This document shows, one piece after another, positions 48,261 through 58,322 of a stretch of DNA of 64,000 nucleotides; the first letter of the stretch is position 1; each line of letters begins with the position of its first letter. Both the position numbers and the translations under genes were made by a program. The DNA comes from Leucobacter coleopterorum (GTDB lineage: Bacteria > Actinomycetota > Actinomycetes > Actinomycetales > Microbacteriaceae): the NCBI RefSeq assembly GCF_011382985.1, contig NZ_CP049933.1:682001-746000 (forward strand), read 5' to 3'. Under the pieces are notes generated by a model. That model saw only the letters and a program-made list of their open reading frames with translations, was not told the origin of the DNA and searched no databases.

Positions 48261-49503
48261 CGAGTTCAAAGCGTTCGTTTGTGCGGCGACCGGGTATGCT
48301 CGCGCGGCTCACCGCGCAATTTGCGGGTCTCATCTTCGTAATTCTGGCGCTGGTGGGCGTGCTGGTGTACTCAATCGTTGCGGGCAGTACTGACGAGGCC
48401 AACGAGCGCGCGCTGCAGAGCGCCGTTCGTATGGATTCTCCCCAGGACGCGCCCAGCGATATGCTGGTGACCTTCTGGGGCGGCCCGCAGCGACCTGACC
48501 GGGCTCAGGTTCCACCCAAACTTCCGCCCGGACTGCCGGACACAGACGCAATAGAGCGGGTCGCGCAGACTGGCGCTGAAGAAGTTGGCCGAGTGACTAT
48601 TGGCGGTGATCCTTTTCTGGTTTTGACCTCTCCGCAGGGGATCGTGTTGTGCAGGTCGCACTCAACACACACGAAACAGAGGAAGAGCTGCGGCGCTTAT
48701 TGGCAGCGCTGCTCGCGTCGGGTCTCGTGGCGACGCTGGTTGGCGCCGGTCTTGCAGCTCTCATGGCCAGGCGTGCGATGCGTCCAATGGCGGAGGCACT
48801 CGCCATCCAGCGGCGCTTCATAGCTGACGCAAGTCACGAGCTTCGTACGCCACTCACTCTCATGAGCACACGAGCGCAAATGTTACGACGCAGCGCTGTC
48901 GCTGCGAATGAAGACCCAGCTGGTCTAGATGAATTGATTACTGACGCGAACCAATTGACCGAAATTTTAGAGGATCTTCTTTTGGCGGCTGACCCGCGCG
49001 CTGATGGAGAACTGGAGACAGTTGAGTTGGTCGGGGTCGCCCGTGAAATCTATGCTCGCTTCACAGAATATGCCGCCGAGAGATCGATTGTGCTGAAGCT
49101 TGGGCATGTTCCTGCGCACGCGCTGGTGCGGGCCAGAGCTGCTGCGTTGCAGCGTGCAGCGACAGCCCTGCTCGAGAATGCGCTCGATCACGCCGAGTCG
49201 AGTGTGGTGATCGAGGTGAGGCATGAAGCAAAACGTGTGCTGTTTGAGGTCTTGGACGACGGCCCCGGTTTGCCCGTGGATGCTGAGCAGCACCTGTTCG
49301 AACGGTTTGCGAGCAGCCGGGTACACAACCGTGACTCCGAGCCGCGCTCGGGTCGCCACTACGGACTCGGACTCGCCCTTGTCTCTGAGATAGCTCACCG
49401 CTTCGACGGGGGAGTGTACGCCACCTGTGCGCCGGGTGGCCGCGGTGCGCGAATTGGTGTGTGGTTGCCAGCTACGAACACAACCGAGCGTGCGGCGCAG
49501 TGA
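48257..49503 (+). CDS. Sensor histidine kinase, frameshifted
   Basis: An N-terminal membrane helix (LTAQFAGLIFVILALVGVLVYSIV), an extracytoplasmic sensor of about 90 residues, a second helix (LLASGLVATLVGAGLAALMA), H-box DASHELRTPLTLM, N-box LLENALDHAE, G1 EVLDDGPGLP and G2 YGLGLALV. One base is missing in the G run at 48637-48640, at the end of the sensor domain; restored length 415 aa. It pairs with the response regulator just upstream. Confidence 0.92.
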
Positions 49504-49576
49504 ATAGGGGTGGAGGCGTCCAGCCGGATGCGACCGGTGGGCACCGGGGGCTGCAGAAGCGGCACACTCGCTCCGT

Positions 49577-50730
49577 GTGCTGACGGATCGTGGCGATTTT
49601 ACGCAACCCACTCGTGTGAGCTGGGCCGACGGTACGTTTGCGCTGGGAGGTGACCCGCAGCCCACGGATCTTGACGGCACTGGGCTCTGGATCATTCCGG
49701 GAGTCGTTGATGCACACCTGCACGCGGCCTGGCACGAGTTTGCTGCCTCCGACAGGGAATCCGCGGATCCCGAGCACGTGCGATTGGCAACCGCCGCCGC
49801 ACTCGCACGCACCCTTGCCGCGGGTGTGACGAGTGTGCGTGACGCTGGTGGGCTCACAGCGGCTGCACTGCGTGGGGTTCCGGGGGCACGCGGCCTCGTG
49901 TGCAGCTCTCGGTGTCTCTTATTGATCGTGCTGCGGCCGACGCGGCCGGGGGTGTTGCTGCGGCTGCTGAGCACGCACTTGCGTCGGGGGCACGGTGGAT
50001 CAAGCTTGTCGCAACCGCGGGGGTCGCTGCCTCGCCATCCGCCGAGTTAGATCCCGCGTTTTCGCGAGCGGAACTGCGTGACGCGGTGTGCCGAGCAGAT
50101 CGAGAGGGGGCAGGTGTGATGGTGCACGCTTGGGGCGGAAGCGCCATAGACGACGCGATTGCTGCGGGGGCGATGAGTATTGAACACGGCATGTACATGA
50201 CTTCCGCGCAGGCAGCGCATGCTGCCGCAAACGGCATGACCTATGTGCCCACACTTCGTATCTACCGCCTGGTGCAACGCATGATTATCGAGAAGAAATT
50301 GCCGCGGGCGTTCCGTGCCCGGGTCGACGATGCAGTTGCGGTGCATCCCGGGGCCGTCCTGCGAGCCCGCGACGCGGGGCTCACTGTCGCGCTCGGCACC
50401 GATTATGGTACTTCGCAGCAACACGGCACAAACCGCCTCGAGTTTGATGCTCTCTTGGGTGCCGGGTTGAGTCCTGAAGAAACGTTACTTGCAGCCACCC
50501 GCTCTGGTGCGGCCCTGCTCGCGAGGGTAGCGGCTGATCCTGCGGCGTTGCCTGACGGCCGGATCGCGGAGGGCTCTATCGCCGATGGTGTCATCTTGCG
50601 AAAAAACCCTTTGGAACCAAGCGGGTTCGCTGATCCCGAAACCGTTGAGGCCGTCATAGTGGCGGGAAGGATGATCGGCGCGAAACAACTTGCAGAATTG
50701 CGCTCGCTAGGTGGGTGCCCGACAGAGTGA
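49577..50730 (+). CDS. Metal-dependent amidohydrolase (imidazolonepropionase/prolidase-like), frameshifted
   Basis: A TIM-barrel amidohydrolase: VVDAHLHAAWHEF (HxH), GARWIKLVATAG with the bridging lysine, VMVHAWGG, MSIEHGMYM and the late aspartate in VALGTDYGTSQQHG. One base is missing in the G run at 49882-49886; restored length 384 aa. The GTG start at 49577 is uncertain, with no clear ribosome site. It precedes a peptide-type ABC system by 115 bp, suggesting the two work on the same imported amide or peptide. Confidence 0.85.
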
Positions 50731-50845
50731 TTGAACTGGTTTAGTGCCACGTGGCCAAAGTGGTCCATCCGTGCTGATGGTTGTACGGTCAGTTAATAGA
50801 CCATTTTGCTGCGCTCAATTGCGCACCTCAACGGAAGGACTAGCC

Positions 50846-52431
50846 GTGCTTCGCCAGATCAGAACCCGACGCAGGGGACTCACCCTCGCGGCCTCAGCCC
50901 TTGCCGCTGCCCTCTTGCTCAGCGGGTGTGCGTCGGGCGCTGCCCCCGCAGAGACCCAGGGCGGCGGCGCAGCAAAGCCCGTGAGTGGCGGCACCCTCAC
51001 CTTTGGTCGGGTGGCAGCCGTGAATGACCTCGATCTCAATCAGCAGATCACGGCCAACAATGCATTTGCGATCGACAAGATTTTCGAGCCTCTCGTCAGC
51101 TTTGACGAAAAGGGGAAACTTATCCCGTGGCTTGCCGACTACGCGGTTTCTGACGACGGTCTGAGCTACGTGTTTACGCTGCGGGACGGGCTTCAGTTTT
51201 CGAACGGCAAAGCTGTGACACCAAAAGATGTCGACTTCTCGCTCAGCCGCCACCTCAAAGTTGAGGGGCCGCTGCCGCTGGGGCACCCATTGAGTCGATT
51301 ACAGAGACCGGTGAGCGTGAGGTCACGATCACCCTCAGCGAGAAGTACACGCCGTTTTTGTCGGAGCTGGCGGGGTTTTCGAACGGCATTTTCCCTGCAG
51401 ATTTTGGCGGTAAGCCTGAGAAAGAGTTTTTCAAGAGCCCAGTTGGTACCGGTCCGTTTGTTGTTGACAAGTGGGATCCGAATGGTGACATCAGCTTCGT
51501 GAAGAACACACACTACTGGCAGAAGGGGAAGCCGTACCTCGACGGTCTCGTCTACAAGTTCATCGCTGACGACACACAACTACAGCAGCAGCTTGCCGCC
51601 GGTCAGATTGACGCGATCGATACCGTGCCAGCAGCGAACGCGGCTGCTATTGACTCCGCTGGCGATACGGTGCTCTCAAAGACCGAATCCTGGTCGACTG
51701 AGCAGGTGTTCTTTAACACACAGCGTAAAGAGTTCGCTGATGAGCACGTGCGTCGCGCCATCGCCCATGCCCTCGACCGCGAGGGGATCACCGGGGCAAC
51801 CACCTTTGACACGGCCGAAGTGGCCAACGTGCTTCTGCCACCGAGCATCCTTTATTCGGCGAACGATGAAAAGGGAATTGCACTCTCCCACGACGTCGCG
51901 GCGGCCAAAAAGGAACTCGCGGCCTCTGCGTTCCCAGATGGCTTCTCTGTCACGCTGCTGCTCGCGAGCGGCAATTCGCAGCGCGCCCAGATCGCCCAGG
52001 CTGTTCAAGAGCAATTGGCAGAGATCGGGATCACAGTCAAGATCGAGCAACTCGACATCGCCGTGTTCCGCGAGCGCTTCTTTGCCTACGACTACGACTT
52101 CATGCTGAATAGCGGGCAGTCAGACGCACCCGACCCCAACGGGTTCATTACCTTCCAGGCCGACCCGGACGGTTTCAGCAAGTCGTACTGGACGCACTAT
52201 TCAAACGACGAGGTGACCAAACTCATGCTTAAGGGGCGCGCCACACCGGACGGGCCCGAGCGCGAGGCAATCTACCGCAAGATTCAGCAGATTCTCGCGG
52301 ACCAGGTGCCATACATTCCGCTGTTCTTCCCGTCGAACCTCAAGGCGACGACCGACAAAGTACACGATTTTGCAGTGTTGCCGAACGGCAGCGTGCGCTT
52401 TGAAGATGCGTGGATCGAGGCAGTCAGCTAG
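50846..52431 (+). CDS. Peptide-type ABC transporter substrate-binding lipoprotein (family 5), frameshifted
   Basis: A lipoprotein (signal ending LLLSGCASG) with the family 5 fold: NDLDLNQQITANNAFAIDKIFEPL, FTLRDGLQFSNGKAVTPKDVDFSLSRHLK, GTGPFVVDKWDPNGDISF, VFFNTQRKEFADEHVRRAIAHALDRE. One base is missing in the G run at 51280-51283; restored length 528 aa. GTG 50846 follows AAGGA by 8 nt. It supplies substrate to the permease and fused permease-ATPase downstream. Confidence 0.92.
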
Positions 52432-52491
52432 CTGAGGCACTTTCGCAGGCGTCGCTGAACGACGCAACCCGGAGCAGTTCGAGATGCAAGA

Positions 52492-52497
52492 TAGTGT
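52492..52497 (+). promoter_or_regulatory. -10 box of a leaderless promoter for the permease gene
   Basis: TAGTGT 6 nt before the GTG at 52504, so the permease pair may be transcribed apart from the binding-protein gene. Confidence 0.45.
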
Positions 52498-52503
52498 GAA
52501 CTC

Positions 52504-53481
52504 GTGGTGAAGCAGGCGATGATGACAGTCGCTCGGGTGACCGGGCGGCTGCTTGCGCGTGTGCTTCCCGTGATGCTCGGTGTGGTTATTGCCGTCTTTT
52601 TTCTACTGAGGCTGGTACCGGGAGACCCCGCACGCATGATTCTTGGTGAGCGGGCGACTCCAGAGTCTATCGCTGCCCTGCGTGAACAGCTTGGTCTTGA
52701 TCTGCCGCTGTGGCAGCAGTTCTGCAACTTTGTGGCGCAGTTGTTCACCCACTTCGATACGGGTAACTCTCTGGTCACGGGCACCTCCACACGTTTGCTC
52801 ATCGCTGAACGCGCACCTGTGAGCCTAGGAATTGTTGCGCTTGCGGTGGTGCTTGCAATCGTCATCGCCGTTCCTTTGGCCGTCATGGCGGCGCGTAACA
52901 GAGACGGTTTCGTAGACCACGTTGTAAGAATTTTGCCCACGGTAGGCATGGGCATGCCGCTGTTCTGGGTCGGCCTGCTGCTCATCATCGTGTTTGCCGT
53001 CCAACTGCGCTGGTTTCCCGTCGGTGGAGTTGGATCGGGGCCGGGTGAACCGCTGCGGAGCCTGTTTCTGCCAGCGCTTGCGGTTGCGCTCGGACTTGCT
53101 CCGCCGCTCATTCGATCTCTGAGAACTCAACTTGTTGAAGTGTTTGAGGCTGATTTTGTAACGACGTTTAGGGCGGCCCGGGTGCCCGAACGACGTATTC
53201 TAGGGAGACACGTGCTGCGAAACTCGGTGCTTCCCACCCTCACGCTGTTAAGCGTCAGCACTGCGTACCTGATCGGTGGCACGCTCGTTGTCGAGAAAGT
53301 TTTTGGTGTTAACGGTCTTGGCACACTGCTGTTTCAATCAATCGGGAGCCGAGATTTCCCCGTGGTTCAGGGAGTTGCACTGTATTGCGCCGTTCTCGTC
53401 GTCCTCGTGACGACGGTTGCGGGAGCGCTTGCTGCGCTGCTTGATCCACGGTTGCGGTCGGCCAAGGGGAATCCAACATGA
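52504..53481 (+). CDS. Peptide-type ABC transporter permease (DppB type)
   Basis: A 325-residue permease: VARVTGRLLARVLPVMLGVVIAVFFLLRLVPGDPARMILG is the DppB/GsiC start, then LREQLGLDLPLWQQFC, and the ATPase contact loop DFVTTFRAARVPERRILGRHVLRNSVLPTL. It overlaps the next gene by 4 bp (ATGA). GTG 52504 is followed by a second GTG. Confidence 0.92.
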   Translation: MVKQAMMTVARVTGRLLARVLPVMLGVVIAVFFLLRLVPGDPARMILGERATPESIAALREQLGLDLPLWQQFCNFVAQLFTHFDTGNSLVTGTSTRLLIAERAPVSLGIVALAVVLAIVIAVPLAVMAARNRDGFVDHVVRILPTVGMGMPLFWVGLLLIIVFAVQLRWFPVGGVGSGPGEPLRSLFLPALAVALGLAPPLIRSLRTQLVEVFEADFVTTFRAARVPERRILGRHVLRNSVLPTLTLLSVSTAYLIGGTLVVEKVFGVNGLGTLLFQSIGSRDFPVVQGVALYCAVLVVLVTTVAGALAALLDPRLRSAKGNPT

Positions 53482-55880
53482 GGGCGTGGCGGCGAGCGCT
53501 GCACTCGCCCACGTTGCTCGCGGGTTCCCTGCTGTTCGCCGTGATCGTGCTCCTCGCGTTTTTCGCGCCCGTGATCGCACCCTATTCGCCGACCTCACAA
53601 GATCTCTCCGGTGGGTTGCTTCCGCCCTCACCTGAGCACTGGTTTGGAACCGACCAACTCGGCCGAGACGTGCTCTCACGCATGCTGTTCGCCGCACAAA
53701 CTGATCTTCGTGTTGCGCTCGCCGCTGCGGCTGCACCGTTTGTGATCGGGGTGACGGTGGGGCTTGTCTCGGGATACTTCGGTGGCGCGACAGACTGGCT
53801 TGCCTCGCGCGTCACCGACACCGTCATTGCGTTCCCCTTTTACGTGATTGTGATTGCGATTGTGTTTGCGGTTGGTGCGGGCGAGATCGGCATCATCGTT
53901 GCGTTCGCCCTCGTCGGGTGGACCGGCTATGCGCGCGTGTTGCGCGCGATGGTTTCTGCGCTGCGTGATTCTGGTTGGGTTCAAGCGGCGCGTGGCGGTG
54001 GTTTTTCGCACGCGCGTGTGTTGGTTCGACATATCTTGCCAAACATTCTTCCGCAAGCCCTCGCGCTGCTTGCCAGTGAGATTGTGCTGATTATGGTGGC
54101 CATTGTGACGCTGGGCTACCTTGGCCTGGGAATCCAGGCACCAACGCCGGAGTGGGGTACGATGATTGCTGATTCCCAGCAGTTCATCACCACTCACTGG
54201 TGGTTGAGCACTCTTCCGGGACTCGCTGTGGTCGTGACCGGCATCGCGTTTTCACTGCTGGGCGACGGGCTCGGAGATGTGTTGCGTGTCGCTGGCGGTC
54301 CCGATCGTTCAAGACGTCTCACCGCGAAGGTTAGCTCGCTCCGGCGCAACGGTGAAATCACTCCCGGTGCGGTGCGGCTGAGGGGACTCAGGGTTGTGAC
54401 CACCGGTTCAGCTGAACCACGTGAGCTGGTGAAGGGCATTGATCTCGACGTTCAACCCGGTGAGGCCGTGGGACTTGTGGGTGAGTCCGGCGCAGGCAAG
54501 AGCCTGACGCTGCGTGCGATCCTCGGGTTGATGCCTCGAGGGACACGAGTGTTAGAGCATCATGAGTCAGGGACGAGCGCTGTTGCTGGCGGCACCATTG
54601 GCATGGTGTTTCAAGATCCACTCACCGCTCTTGACCCGCTCTCCAGAGTAGGATCTCAGCTTCGTGAAGCTCTTAAGGTGGACGGGAGAGCGTCGCAACA
54701 CCAGGTACGTAGCCTGTTGGAAATGGTGAGGCTCCCCGACCCTGAACGGATTGCGCGCTCGTATCCGCATCAACTGTCGGGTGGACAGCGGCAGCGCGTA
54801 GTCATAGCAATGGCACTCGCTGCTGATCCTGCGGTGTTGCTCTGCGACGAGCCGACCACCGCGCTGGATGTGACGGTGCAGAGTGAGGTACTCACGCTGC
54901 TGCAGCAATTGCGGCGAGAGCGCGGCTTGACACTTATTTTTGTGAGCCATGACCTTGCAGTGGTGGCTTCGGTGTGCGAGCGCATAGTGGTGATGCGCCA
55001 GGGTAGAATTATAGAGACCGGAAAGACTCGCCAGATCGTGAATGCTCCTCGTGAGGCGTATACTCGGGCGCTCGTGAACGCAGTGCAGGAGCTGCCGCCC
55101 GTGTCGTCAATTCGGGACGGCCTTCCGGCACCTCGCTCCGGCGTCACCACTAAGGGCAGCGCTGCCATTGAGCTTGAAGTCCGTGCAGCAGAGATTCGAT
55201 ACGGTGGTGTTGCCGCGGTGAAGAATGTCTCGTTCCAGGTCGAGTCAGGTGGGGCTCTCGGTATTGTTGGTGAGTCCGGGTCTGGCAAGACCAGCATTGC
55301 GCGTGCGATTGCGGGTCAGCTGTCATTGGTGAGTGGTGATGTGCTTTTTGAGGGAAATAATCTGAACGGCAGGCGTGATCCGCGAATTCAGCTGGTGCAG
55401 CAGGAGCCCGCTTCTTCGCTCAATCCACGCATGAGCGTTGCCCAAACGCTTCGCGAATTTCTGAGGCACCACCGTAACCCCACATCGGTTGAAGAGCTTC
55501 TGGCGCTCGTGCACCTGGAAGTTGAACTGGCGGACGCCTACCCCCACGAGCTTTCTGGTGGACAAAAGCAGCGCGTCGCGATCGCGCGAGCGCTCGCCGC
55601 AAGACCGCGGGTTCTTCTTGCAGACGAGATAACGAGCGCGCTTGACCTCTCTGTGCAAGCAGCAATTATCAAGCTTCTGGCGGATCTGCGGCGAGATCTG
55701 GGGCTCACACTGCTGTGCATCTCTCATGACCTTGGAGTCGTGCGAGCGCTATGCGATGCAGTCGTAGTAATGCGGAGTGGCGAGGTTGTCGAGATTGGTG
55801 GTGCCGATTTCTTCACTGCTCCGCGTACCACATACAGTCGAGACCTACTTGCAGCGGTGCCGAGACTACCGCAGGGTTAA
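53478..55880 (+). CDS. Fused DppC-type permease and two ABC ATPases in one polypeptide
   Basis: An uninterrupted 800-residue protein. Residues 1-275 are a DppC permease (FGTDQLGRDVLSRMLFAAQTDL, YLGLGIQAPTPEWGTMIADS). NBD1 has Walker A GESGAGKS (about 335), LSGGQRQRV (about 432) and LLCDEPTTALDVTVQ (about 454). NBD2 has GESGSGKT (about 599), LSGGQKQRV (about 692) and LLADEITSALDLSVQ (about 714). Fused DppD-DppF ATPases are well known; joining the permease too is less usual. The join between permease and NBD1 (about 276-310) is a basic linker. There is no sign of a sequencing join: the frame is open throughout. Confidence 0.93.
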   Translation: MRAWRRALHSPTLLAGSLLFAVIVLLAFFAPVIAPYSPTSQDLSGGLLPPSPEHWFGTDQLGRDVLSRMLFAAQTDLRVALAAAAAPFVIGVTVGLVSGYFGGATDWLASRVTDTVIAFPFYVIVIAIVFAVGAGEIGIIVAFALVGWTGYARVLRAMVSALRDSGWVQAARGGGFSHARVLVRHILPNILPQALALLASEIVLIMVAIVTLGYLGLGIQAPTPEWGTMIADSQQFITTHWWLSTLPGLAVVVTGIAFSLLGDGLGDVLRVAGGPDRSRRLTAKVSSLRRNGEITPGAVRLRGLRVVTTGSAEPRELVKGIDLDVQPGEAVGLVGESGAGKSLTLRAILGLMPRGTRVLEHHESGTSAVAGGTIGMVFQDPLTALDPLSRVGSQLREALKVDGRASQHQVRSLLEMVRLPDPERIARSYPHQLSGGQRQRVVIAMALAADPAVLLCDEPTTALDVTVQSEVLTLLQQLRRERGLTLIFVSHDLAVVASVCERIVVMRQGRIIETGKTRQIVNAPREAYTRALVNAVQELPPVSSIRDGLPAPRSGVTTKGSAAIELEVRAAEIRYGGVAAVKNVSFQVESGGALGIVGESGSGKTSIARAIAGQLSLVSGDVLFEGNNLNGRRDPRIQLVQQEPASSLNPRMSVAQTLREFLRHHRNPTSVEELLALVHLEVELADAYPHELSGGQKQRVAIARALAARPRVLLADEITSALDLSVQAAIIKLLADLRRDLGLTLLCISHDLGVVRALCDAVVVMRSGEVVEIGGADFFTAPRTTYSRDLLAAVPRLPQG

Positions 55881-55947
55881 TTGTCGGCTGAGAGGACTGG
55901 TGAGACCCGGAGTATCTCTTCGGCACTGCCCTTTGCTTCCGCATAGG

Positions 55948-55953
55948 TAGACT
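55948..55953 (+). promoter_or_regulatory. Candidate -10 box upstream of the NfeD-flotillin operon
   Basis: TAGACT, about 34 nt before the start codon at 55987, leaving room for the GGAGG at 55976-55980. No matching -35 is clear. Confidence 0.35.
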
Positions 55954-55986
55954 GGAGCGAATTGGTAGTCACAATGGAGGCGGACT

Positions 55987-56571
55987 TTGGACGGCGTCAT
56001 GAACTGGGTTGATCGGCTCCTTGACGGTTCCCTCTTTGCGGGTAGCATTTTTCTCGTTATTGGCATCGTTGGTGGTGTGCTGCTGATTCTTTCGCTTGTG
56101 CTCGACGGAATCTTTGATGCCTTTGATTTTGGTGATGGTCCACTGAGTCTCACTACCATCGCTGCGTTTACCTCAATATTTGGATTCACCGCTTTTGCCA
56201 GTGTGGGGGCTGGAATGGCGACTCCCGTTGCCGCGGTTGTCGGAGCGGTCGTGGGGGTTCTGGGTGGCGCAGCCGCTTGGTGGCTCAGCAGACTCATTCG
56301 CAGTGCCGAGTCAAGCACCGCGGTGAGTGGAAGCGATCTGATCGGTGCTGAGGGTGCTGTCGTGCTCGCGATTCCTGAGGCTGGCCTTGGCGAAGTTGCA
56401 CTGACCATGCACGGGGAGCGGGTATCGCTCGCCGCCTCAGCTGACGCTCCAATAGCGCGCGGTACCGCAGTACGTGTGGTGCAGACCCTCACTTCTACAT
56501 CAGTCCGCGTTGAGCCGGTCCTCCCCGGGACGGGCTCGACAGATAGCCCAGTCGACCACTCGAACCCTTGA
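55987..56571 (+). CDS. NfeD-like membrane protein
   Basis: A 194-residue protein with three or four helices (GSIFLVIGIVGGVLLILSLVLDGIF, TPVAAVVGAVVGVLGGAAAWWLSRLI) and a C-terminal OB-fold (DLIGAEGAVVLAIPEAGLGEVAL, VRVVQTLTSTSVRVEPV) typical of short NfeD proteins, which partner flotillins. TTG 55987 lies 6 nt after GGAGG; ATG 55999 is the alternative. The flotillin gene follows within 11 bp. Confidence 0.85.
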   Translation: MDGVMNWVDRLLDGSLFAGSIFLVIGIVGGVLLILSLVLDGIFDAFDFGDGPLSLTTIAAFTSIFGFTAFASVGAGMATPVAAVVGAVVGVLGGAAAWWLSRLIRSAESSTAVSGSDLIGAEGAVVLAIPEAGLGEVALTMHGERVSLAASADAPIARGTAVRVVQTLTSTSVRVEPVLPGTGSTDSPVDHSNP

Positions 56572-56581
56572 TCGGAGCCCC

Positions 56582-58282
56582 GTGATATTTGCTAGCCCTG
56601 CCATTATTGGCATCTTTGGTGCGGTCATCGCACTCGTACTCATCGCGCTTGTCATTATTAAGCGATACCGCATCGCAAAACCCGATGAAGCCATCATTGT
56701 CACCGGTGGCAGAGGCAAAGAAGTTGTCGACCAGGTGGGTAACAAGACGCGCGATCTCTCCGGGCAAAAGGTTGTTACGGGCGGCGGGGTTTTTGTGCTT
56801 CCGTTTGTTCAGAAATCTTTCACAATTTCGCTGCGTTCTCGTCGGCTCTCAATTGTCACCGGGGCTCAGACCACTGACGGTATTACTATTCAGGCGCAGG
56901 CCGTTGCCGTTGTGAAGGTTGGCGGCTCACAAGAGATGATCCGCGCCGCGGCTCAGCGATTCCTCTCGAATTCTGACGAGATCGACGAATCCACCCAAGA
57001 AGTGCTTTCTGGTTCGCTACGCTCGATCATCGGTGGGCTCACCGTGCTCCAGATCATTCGGGATCGTGCGGTAGTTGCACAGAGTGTGCTTGAGGCGGCA
57101 GAGGAAGCACTAACAAAGCAGGGTCTAGTTGTCGATACTCTGCAGATTCAAGAGATTCGCGACGGCGCCGACTACATCTCGAACATTGGTCGCCCCGAGG
57201 CCGCGAAGGTGCGCCAGGAAGCCGATATCGCTGAAACCAATGCGTACCAGGCGTCACAGGAAGCAAAAATTGCTGCCGAGCGGGTGCTGCTTGACCGAAA
57301 TCGTGAGTTGAAGCTGCGCCAGGCAGAGATCCAGGTAGAGACTGACAAAGCAACCGCGCAGGCATCTGCAGCGGAGCCGCTTGAGCAAGCGATTCAGCAG
57401 CAGGCGATTGTTCAGCAGCAGCAGATCACCGCGCAGAAAGAGGTTGCGCTCCGCACCGAGCAGCTGAACGCCGACGTGCGTGCCGTCGCTGAGGCCGAGG
57501 CTTACCGTGTTGAGGCCCTCGCGAAGGCCGAGGCCGCGGCCTCCGTTTCAGCGGCCGAGGGTCGCGCGAAGGCCATTGAACGTGAAGGCCTCGCAAACCG
57601 TGCGGCGCGTATCGCTGCCTCTGAGGCGGTTGAGGCCGAGGGCAGGGCTGAGGCGGCCGCCCTCGAGGCAAAAGGAACAGCCGAGGCAATTGCAATCGAC
57701 GCCCGCGCTCGCGCGCTTGAAACGCAGTCGCAGGCGGTGCTTGCTCAAGAACTCATTCAGCTGCTGCCTCAGATCGCTGGCGAGTACGCGCAAGCGATTA
57801 GCGCTATCGATAGCATGACCGTTGTTTCTGCAGACGGCACCTCAAAGGTTGCGGCTGACGCGATGGGCAACATCAAAGGCATGCTTGAGATGACGAAGGA
57901 GACCGTCGGCATCGACCTGGTCGGAATGCTGAATGGAGTTGTCGTTGGGGGCGCCACTGGCGCCGCGGCAGGTCGCGCTTCGAGCGCTCCACGAGCCGGC
58001 TACAACAGGCCCACTGCAGATATCGCGCAGGCTTCACATGGGCGCGAAAGCTCTCAGCTGACTTCGGACACCGTGCAAAAGTTGGGAAATACTGCGGAGT
58101 CACTCGCTCGCTCAGCTGAAGGGCTTGCAAGCTCCGCAGAAGAGATCGCTGGTTCGACAACAGACATTGCGTCGAAGGCACAAGCGGCTACGCAACGTGT
58201 TGCCGCCGAGAGCGGCGGTGCAGCGACAGAAACCGCTCCTGTTGCCCCGGCTGCAGACGCCGCCGACAACTCAGTGGTGTAG
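56582..58282 (+). CDS. Flotillin/SPFH domain protein
   Basis: A 566-residue membrane-microdomain scaffold. N-terminal hydrophobic hairpin (IIGIFGAVIALVLIALVII), SPFH domain (about 30-200; KPDEAIIVTGGRG, TTDGITIQAQAVAVVKVG), a long Ala/Glu-rich coiled coil (about 205-400; repeated AEAxA motifs), and a Ser/Ala-rich tail. Flotillins organise membrane proteins and fluidity. GTG 56582 follows GGAG; the frame continues upstream into the NfeD gene and is not used. Confidence 0.93.
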   Translation: MIFASPAIIGIFGAVIALVLIALVIIKRYRIAKPDEAIIVTGGRGKEVVDQVGNKTRDLSGQKVVTGGGVFVLPFVQKSFTISLRSRRLSIVTGAQTTDGITIQAQAVAVVKVGGSQEMIRAAAQRFLSNSDEIDESTQEVLSGSLRSIIGGLTVLQIIRDRAVVAQSVLEAAEEALTKQGLVVDTLQIQEIRDGADYISNIGRPEAAKVRQEADIAETNAYQASQEAKIAAERVLLDRNRELKLRQAEIQVETDKATAQASAAEPLEQAIQQQAIVQQQQITAQKEVALRTEQLNADVRAVAEAEAYRVEALAKAEAAASVSAAEGRAKAIEREGLANRAARIAASEAVEAEGRAEAAALEAKGTAEAIAIDARARALETQSQAVLAQELIQLLPQIAGEYAQAISAIDSMTVVSADGTSKVAADAMGNIKGMLEMTKETVGIDLVGMLNGVVVGGATGAAAGRASSAPRAGYNRPTADIAQASHGRESSQLTSDTVQKLGNTAESLARSAEGLASSAEEIAGSTTDIASKAQAATQRVAAESGGAATETAPVAPAADAADNSVV

Positions 58283-58322
58283 TTGCAACCCCTGACGCCG
58301 CCTGAACAGGCACAATAGGGGG

